DNA of 64,000 nt from Heliomarina baculiformis (lineage in GTDB: Bacteria; Pseudomonadota; Alphaproteobacteria; Rhodobacterales; Rhodobacteraceae), in NCBI RefSeq assembly GCF_019966545.1, contig NZ_JAIMIC010000001.1, positions 496,001-560,000 on the forward strand. The letters run 5' to 3'. Every line of letters begins with the position of its first letter. The stretch's first letter is position 1. Below, piece by piece: positions 60,164 to 64,000 of the stretch. Under the pieces are notes generated by a model, which did no database searches, was not told where the DNA came from, and worked only from the letters and a program-made list of their open reading frames with translations. The position numbers and the translations under genes are program-made.

Positions 60164-61281
60164 GTGAAGAGAACGACCGACCGGATCAGGCGCCCGGTGC
60201 CCCCCATCCCCGCGATACCGCTCGTCTTATCGGGCAGGAACACGCCGAGAACGCGTTTCTCGAGGCCTTTGCCTCGGAAAGGCTTCACCATGGCTGGCTG
60301 ATCACCGGTCCGAAAGGCGTTGGCAAAGCGACTCTTGCCTGGCGGATTGCCCGTTTCCTTCTGGGTACCCCAGACGTCGAGGCGGACGGCGGCATGTTCG
60401 GCGCGCCCCCTCCTCCGACGACCTTGGACATTTCGCCGGACCACCCGGTGTCGCACCGGATGGCCGCCTGGGCCGAGCCGGGCCTTGCCTGCATCACCCG
60501 ATCCATCAACGAAGATACGAAAAAACTGCGCAACGAAATTGTGGTTGAAGACATCCGCAAACTCGGGAAGTTTTTTGGACTTTCCGCCGCCGACGGCGGG
60601 CGTCGTGTGGTGATTGTCGATAGCGCGGATGAGATGAACACAAGCGCCGCGAACGCCTTGCTGAAAATGCTCGAAGAGCCGCCGGCGCGCACGACACTTT
60701 TGCTTGTCTCGCATCAGCCGACGCGCCTGCTGCCGACCATCCGCTCCCGGTGCCGTATCCTCAGGCTGTCGCCTCTTGGCCCGGACGATATGGCCGCCGC
60801 GCTGGCCCAAACGGGCATCGAGCTGCCGCAGAACAACGATCATCTTGCCGCCCTAGCATCGGGATCGGTCGGAGCTGCCCTGCGCATCGCAGCCCTTGGA
60901 GGCATGGAGATGTACGCCGAGCTGGTCGGATTGCTGGCCAGCATGCCGCGCACTGATCGCGCGCGTGCCCTCGCTCTTGCAGAAGCAGCGGCCCAGAGAA
61001 ACGCAACAGACAAGTTCGAACTGCTTTTGAACATGTTCGATATCCTGATGTCTCGTCTGGCGCGAACCGGAGCAACGGGCGAAGTTCCCCTGCCAGAAGC
61101 CTGCATCAACGAGTCCGAAACGCTTCGCTCGCTTGGTGGAAACGCTCAAAAAGGCCGCGCATGGGCGGAAGTTTCTGCCGAGATCACGGCGCGCACCCGG
61201 CATGGCAAGGCGGTGAACCTTGACCCCGCCTCTCTTGTCCTAGATACGGTCTTCAAGATGCAGGAGACCGCTTCCCGCTAG
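60160..61281 (+). CDS. holB: DNA polymerase III subunit delta prime
   Basis: Clamp-loader subunit of 373 residues. The AAA+ fold is visible in LHHGWLITGPKGVGKATLAWRIARFLLG (a P-loop-like GPKGVGKAT), VVIVDSADEMNTSAANALLKMLEEPPARTTLLLVSHQPTRLLPTIRSRCR (with SRC) and LAALASGSVGAAL. No zinc-binding Cys cluster is seen in the usual position, which is common in alphaproteobacteria. Coupled with tmk. Confidence 0.95.
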   Translation: MSEENDRPDQAPGAPHPRDTARLIGQEHAENAFLEAFASERLHHGWLITGPKGVGKATLAWRIARFLLGTPDVEADGGMFGAPPPPTTLDISPDHPVSHRMAAWAEPGLACITRSINEDTKKLRNEIVVEDIRKLGKFFGLSAADGGRRVVIVDSADEMNTSAANALLKMLEEPPARTTLLLVSHQPTRLLPTIRSRCRILRLSPLGPDDMAAALAQTGIELPQNNDHLAALASGSVGAALRIAALGGMEMYAELVGLLASMPRTDRARALALAEAAAQRNATDKFELLLNMFDILMSRLARTGATGEVPLPEACINESETLRSLGGNAQKGRAWAEVSAEITARTRHGKAVNLDPASLVLDTVFKMQETASR

Positions 61282-61344
61282 GGCCGTCTCATCGCAACGG
61301 CACGCGTCGCGCGACCAAAGCAAGCCAAGAAGACACCAAGGCGT

Positions 61345-62151
61345 ATGACTCAGACACCAGAAATTACCGATAGCCATTGTCATATCGACTTTCCCGATTT
61401 TGAGAACCAGGTTGAGCAGATCATTGAAAATGCGGCCGACGCTGGCGTAACCCGCATGGTGACGATCTGCACACGGCTGAAAAACGAACCGAAAGTTCGC
61501 AAGCTTGCCGAGGATCATGCCCCCGTTTTCTATGCCGCCGGTACGCATCCAATGAGCGCGGCCGAGGAACCGCTGACCTCGGTGGAGGAACTGGTCAAAT
61601 TGGCGCAGCATCCCAAGTTCGTTGGGATCGGCGAAACGGGTCTCGATTATCACTACACGGCCGAAAGCGCCGAGATCCAGAAGCAGTCCTTGCGCATTCA
61701 CATTGCCGCAGCGCGGGAAACGCAGCTGCCGCTGATCATCCATTCGCGCGCGGCCGACGAGGATATGGCGCAGATCCTCACCGAAGAATACAAGGCCGGT
61801 GCTTACCCCTGTGTGATGCATTGCTTTTCTTCCGGGCGCGAACTGGCCAAAGCCGCAATCGATCTGGGGTTCTACCTGTCCATGTCAGGCATCGCGACCT
61901 TCCCGAAAAGCCAGGAGGTTCGCGACATCTTTGCGGCCGCGCCGGTGGACCGCATCCTTGTCGAAACGGACAGCCCCTATCTGGCGCCGAAGCCATTCAG
62001 AGGAAAGCGGAACGAACCTGCCTATACGGTGCACACGGCGAAGGTAGGCGCCGAGCTTTTCGGCATGGATTACCCGAGCTTTGCAGCGCAGACGCAGGAA
62101 AATTTTGATCGCCTCTTTGCCAAGGCCGCGAAATACAAGGACGCCGCCTGA
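61345..62151 (+). CDS. TatD family metal-dependent hydrolase
   Basis: 268 residues; TIM-barrel deoxyribonuclease-type hydrolase. It starts ITDSHCHIDFPDFE (HxH metal ligands), with AAGTHPMSA, GETGLDYHY, IIHSRAADEDMAQIL, CVMHCFSSGRELAKAAIDLGFYLSMSG and LVETDSPYLAP. The stop overlaps the next start by one base (TGATG). Family members repair or degrade DNA ends; also called YcfH/TatD. Confidence 0.95.
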   Translation: MTQTPEITDSHCHIDFPDFENQVEQIIENAADAGVTRMVTICTRLKNEPKVRKLAEDHAPVFYAAGTHPMSAAEEPLTSVEELVKLAQHPKFVGIGETGLDYHYTAESAEIQKQSLRIHIAAARETQLPLIIHSRAADEDMAQILTEEYKAGAYPCVMHCFSSGRELAKAAIDLGFYLSMSGIATFPKSQEVRDIFAAAPVDRILVETDSPYLAPKPFRGKRNEPAYTVHTAKVGAELFGMDYPSFAAQTQENFDRLFAKAAKYKDAA

Positions 62152-62948
62152 TGGGAGAAATGCGCTTTACCATCCTCGGGTGCGGCTCTTCCGGCGGGGT
62201 TCCAAGACTGGGTGGTCACTGGGGCGACTGCGATCCCACAAACCCCAAGAACACCCGGCGCAGATGTTCGATGCTGATCGAGCGGGACGGACCGGATGGA
62301 ACGACCACGGTTCTGATCGACACAACTCCTGACCTGCGACAGCAACTCTTGGATGCGAAAATCGGCAAGCTCGACGCAGTCGTCTACACGCATTCCCATG
62401 CCGATCACGTGCACGGGATTGATGACCTTCGCATGATCGTCTTCAACATTCGCGCTCGACTTCCCGTCTGGGCGGATGGCGATACGCAGAACGCGCTGTT
62501 TTCCCGGTTTGGATATGCCTTCGTACAACCCGAAGGCTCACCCTATCCGCCGATCCTCGAGATGAAGACCATTGACGGCCCTTTCGAAATCGACGGACCC
62601 GGCGGCAAGATCGACCTCAGGCCGTTCCGCGTCGCCCACGGCTCTATCGATAGCCTTGGGTTCCGCATCGGCGATCTTGTCTATCTGCCGGATGTGGCAG
62701 AAATCTACGACGAATCCTGGAGCGCGCTGGAAGGGCTGGACTACTTCATCGTCGACGCGCTGCGGCGCGACCCGCATCCCACGCACTCTCATCTTGCGCG
62801 AACACTTGAATGGATCGAGCGCCTGTCCCCCGCAAATGCGGTCCTCACCAATATGCATATCGATCTCGACTACGAGACGGTGACGCGGGAAACACCATCG
62901 AACGTCAGTTGCGCCTATGACGGCATGACGATCCGCATTCCCGTATAA
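62151..62948 (+). CDS. MBL-fold metallo-hydrolase (PhnP-like)
   Basis: 265 residues. FTILGCGSSGGVPRLGG is the PhnP-type opening; the metal site is VYTHSHADHVHGIDD (HxHxDH), with further ligands around RVAHGSIDSLGFRIGDLVYLPDVAEI and DALRRDPHPTHSHLARTLEWIERL. Probably a cyclic phosphodiesterase or related hydrolase. It follows tatD immediately, a conserved pairing. An alternative start at 62160 (MRFTIL) is possible. Confidence 0.93.
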   Translation: MGEMRFTILGCGSSGGVPRLGGHWGDCDPTNPKNTRRRCSMLIERDGPDGTTTVLIDTTPDLRQQLLDAKIGKLDAVVYTHSHADHVHGIDDLRMIVFNIRARLPVWADGDTQNALFSRFGYAFVQPEGSPYPPILEMKTIDGPFEIDGPGGKIDLRPFRVAHGSIDSLGFRIGDLVYLPDVAEIYDESWSALEGLDYFIVDALRRDPHPTHSHLARTLEWIERLSPANAVLTNMHIDLDYETVTRETPSNVSCAYDGMTIRIPV

Positions 62949-62966
62949 GATCAGGATCGAACCTTA

Positions 62967-63905
62967 ATGTTCCAGAGCCTGATCGACGTCATCCTGCCTG
63001 TCTTTCTGGTGATCGGCGCAGGCTATGGATGTACCCGGGCCGGATACCTGAATGCGGAACATATCAACGGTCTGATGAAGTTCACGCAGGGTTTTGCCGT
63101 GCCCTGCCTGCTCTTCAATGCGATTTCGCATATCGATCTGGCTTCGGGCTTTGACCCGCGGCTGCTCGCGTCGTTTTACATCTCGGCAGCATTGTGTTTT
63201 TCAGTAGGCATCACCGGTGCGCGCCTGCTTTTCAAACGCGACTGGGAAGACTGCGTGGCGATCGGATTCGCCTGCCTGTTCTCGAACTCGGTCCTGCTTG
63301 GCCTGCCCATCACCGAGCGCGCATTTGGGCCCGAAGGATTAACCGGCAACTACGCGATCATCGCCTTCCATGCGCCGTTTTGCTACGGCCTTGGCATCAC
63401 GGCTATGGAGCTGGTGCGGGCGCGCGGCAAATCCAGTGGCGCTTTTGTCGGAGCGGTCTTTTCGGCGATGTTCCGAAATGTGCTCGTGATCGGGATCGCG
63501 ATGGGCTTCATCGTCAATATCTCTGGTTACACCATCCCGTCCGTCGTGGACGACGCGCTCGCGCTCATCATCCGCTCTGCCCTGCCCTGTGCGCTTTTCG
63601 CCCTTGGCGGTGTGCTTGTTCAGTACCGGCCCGAGGGCGATTTCCGTGCCATCGCTTTTGTGTGCACAATTTCCCTGATGTTGCACCCGGCCCTTGTCTG
63701 GGCCTTAGGGTCAGCCACGTCGCTCAAGCAGGACCTTTTCCGCTCGGCGATCATGAACTCCTCAATGGCACCCGGCTTCAACGCCTATATCTTCGCCAAT
63801 ATGTACGGTCGCGCCAAACGGGTCGTGGCTTCATCGGTTCTTATCGCCACGGGTACCTCGCTGGTCACCGTATGGTTCTGGCTGATTATGCTGGGGGCGC
63901 ATTAG
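62967..63905 (+). CDS. AEC family transporter
   Basis: 312 residues, about ten membrane helices in two repeats: LIDVILPVFLVIGAGYGCTRAGYLNAEHINGLMKFTQGFAVPCLLFNAI is the AEC (auxin efflux carrier) opening, with a matching second half from VLVIGIAMGFIVNISGYTIPSVVDDALALI. C-terminal MNSSMAPGFNAYIFANMYG fits the family. Substrate unknown; malonate, malate and other organic acids are transported by relatives. Ends overlapping the convergent partial gene. Confidence 0.9.
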   Translation: MFQSLIDVILPVFLVIGAGYGCTRAGYLNAEHINGLMKFTQGFAVPCLLFNAISHIDLASGFDPRLLASFYISAALCFSVGITGARLLFKRDWEDCVAIGFACLFSNSVLLGLPITERAFGPEGLTGNYAIIAFHAPFCYGLGITAMELVRARGKSSGAFVGAVFSAMFRNVLVIGIAMGFIVNISGYTIPSVVDDALALIIRSALPCALFALGGVLVQYRPEGDFRAIAFVCTISLMLHPALVWALGSATSLKQDLFRSAIMNSSMAPGFNAYIFANMYGRAKRVVASSVLIATGTSLVTVWFWLIMLGAH

Positions 63906-64000
63906 GACGCGGGATCGAGGAGCGCCCTCAGAGGTGCCATTTCGCCCGCCCTCATGCGGCCGTCTTTTTGGATGAACAGCCCGCGGATCTCGCTGCCGGA
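63902..64000 (-). CDS. C-terminal fragment of an unidentified gene (cut by window edge)
   Basis: A minus-strand frame open to the window edge ends SGSEIRGLFIQKDGRMRAGEMAPLRALLDPAS. It has a coding-like composition and a stop that overlaps the AEC transporter stop, a typical convergent arrangement. 32 residues are too few to name it. Confidence 0.4.
   Translation of the reverse strand, partial: SGSEIRGLFIQKDGRMRAGEMAPLRALLDPAS

Noticed and set aside
1-64000. Insertion sequences, prophage, rRNA genes
   Set aside because: No transposase, integrase, phage structural gene or rRNA sequence was recognised on either strand.

Overview
The window is G+C-rich DNA from an alphaproteobacterium, almost certainly a member of the Rhodobacteraceae (Roseobacter-type). 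Signs of this are the order of its division and cell-wall (dcw) cluster, the paired DUF2484 genes beside murC, a mraZ leader that resembles the UpsM small-RNA locus of Rhodobacter sphaeroides, a tandem array of 'cuckoo'/CcsR-type small RNAs, and the order SPOR protein - dac - tmk - holB - tatD - MBL hydrolase.

Region 1 (1-22261, mostly minus strand) is the dcw cluster. In transcription order it reads mraZ, rsmH, ftsL, ftsI, murE, murF, mraY, murD, then a five-gene interruption, then ftsW, murG, murC, two DUF2484 genes, a foreign-looking Ala-rich gene, murB, ddl and the first codons of ftsQ. The interruption holds topoisomerase IB, a DUF2945 protein, a TetR-type regulator, an N-methylproline demethylase-like flavoenzyme and an HI0933-type flavoprotein. 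Two copies of a 58-nt structured repeat lie just upstream of murB and murD.

Region 2 (22262-24126) has no ordinary gene but is dense in regulation. It holds the mraZ leader with an intrinsic terminator and MraZ boxes, four GANTC sites, several palindromes, a heat-shock-like promoter, a possible 21-codon ORF and four tandem small RNAs with CCUCCUCCC-type loops.

Region 3 (24127-29076) is a two-gene cassette: a small secreted Cys-containing protein and a 1495-residue kinase / STAND-NTPase / transmembrane / 14-blade WD40 protein.

Region 4 (29086-42024) holds a DecR-like Lrp regulator, a VOC protein and an SDR. These face an eight-gene operon with a peptide-type ABC transporter, a class V PLP enzyme, a DAO-type oxidoreductase, an ATC-hydrolase-family protein and an M20 amidohydrolase, possibly for a cysteine or thiazoline derivative. 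A second SDR follows.

Region 5 (42109-49987) holds thrC and a branched-chain-type ABC transporter whose LivM permease is fused to an alpha/beta hydrolase, divergent from a LuxR-type solo regulator. Region 6 (about 50-56.4 kb) is an accessory patch of regulators, NmrA-type reductases, VOC, SnoaL and DUF2000 genes, with gene remnants. It ends at the 3' side of a tRNA-Ser. Region 7 (56966-64000) returns to core genes. Start codons were chosen by ribosome-binding site and family comparison from memory. No database search was run.
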